This document shows positions 15,344 to 15,398 of a stretch of DNA of 15,398 bases, one piece after another. This stretch comes from an uncultured Erysipelotrichaceae bacterium (lineage in GTDB: Bacteria > Bacillota_I > Bacilli_A > Erysipelotrichales > Erysipelotrichaceae): positions 1 through 15,398 of the forward strand of contig CAJKOS010000025.1 in the NCBI GenBank assembly GCA_905201565.1. Direction: 5' to 3'. How positions within the stretch are numbered: the first letter of the stretch is position 1; every line of letters starts with the position of its first letter. Under the pieces are notes generated by a model. The model was not told the DNA's origin. It searched no databases and saw only the letters and a list, made by a program, of their open reading frames with translations. The position numbers and the translations under genes are program-made.

Positions 15344-15398
15344 GTGAACTACTCCGACTTATAGAAGTCGGAGCTTCCAGGAAGCTTTTGGCTTCCCT
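15344..15398 (-). mobile_element. Second IS200/IS605-type right end, inverted relative to position 1-50
   Basis: Read on the minus strand, 15393-15344 is identical to 1-50, with five more bases of the element visible (AGGGA). The 9-bp CTCCGACTT/AAGTCGGAG hairpin is at 15373-15352, and the tail TAGTTCAC ends at 15344. With the extra bases GGAAGC and GCTTCC can pair around CAAAA (15396-15380). The element body lies right of 15398. The junction with the recombinase gene is at 15343/15344, so the first 20 bases that a TnpB omega-RNA guide would copy here are recombinase sequence. Confidence 0.65.

Noticed and set aside
1..15393. A 15-kb composite transposon bounded by terminal inverted repeats
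   Set aside because: The interior holds housekeeping genes (ftsEX, uvrB, yitT, ybaK) and the repeats look like two separate right ends of a hairpin-ended element facing inwards, not transposon termini.

Overview
The window looks like chromosomal DNA of a gut-type, low-to-moderate GC Bacillota (Firmicutes). I lean towards the Erysipelotrichia or a nearby clostridial lineage from gene content (ftsE-ftsX-ctpA-uvrB cluster, Trp T-box ABC transporter, YitT, VanZ, a translation-factor GTPase); the taxon is inference and no rRNA or tRNA gene is present to test it. Ribosome binding sites are strong Bacillota-type AGGAGG sites, and most genes run leftwards on the minus strand.

Layout, left to right. 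Positions 1-50 carry a structured sequence that recurs as a perfect 50-base inverted copy at 15344-15393. It resembles the right end of an IS200/IS605 (TnpB-type) element, whose transcript is the omega-RNA scaffold. A small gene (75-371) follows, probably cut at its 5' side; it encodes an HTH-like protein with an SSB-type C-terminal tip. Then come the minus-strand cluster ftsE-ftsX-ctpA-uvrB (5520 to 386), ending in a hairpin terminator, and yitT (6427 to 5576). yitT is divergent from a plus-strand vanZ-like gene (6473-6934); both have an extended -10 only six bases from the ATG and are probably leaderless.

From 10430 to 6921 there is a minus-strand operon led by a T-box riboswitch. By comparison with known T-box stem I patterns, its specifier reads UGG (Trp). 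It controls a three-gene ABC transporter (lipoprotein, permease, ATPase; trpXYZ type) and a YbaK-family Cys-tRNA(Pro) deacylase gene coupled to it. Upstream lies a second minus-strand operon (14255 to about 10480): a TetM/EF-G-like ribosomal GTPase fused at its C-terminus to a complete Rae1/YacP-type NYN endonuclease, followed by an MFS transporter. Its promoter overlaps a perfect 8+8 inverted repeat that could be an operator. The right end holds the 3' two-thirds of a large serine recombinase gene, cut in its coding sequence by the second copy of the IS605-like end.

The strongest candidate for an undescribed system is the GTPase-Rae1 fusion with its MFS partner and putative operator. One polypeptide joins a factor that should enter the ribosomal A site with a nuclease family known to cut mRNA in the A site. 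The tip loop corresponding to the tetracycline-displacing loop of TetM is replaced, so a role in ribosome rescue or defence against another ribosome inhibitor is as likely as tetracycline resistance. The second notable point is that both window ends are the same IS605-type right end, pointing inwards, with gene sequences lying exactly where the TnpB guide segment would be taken from.
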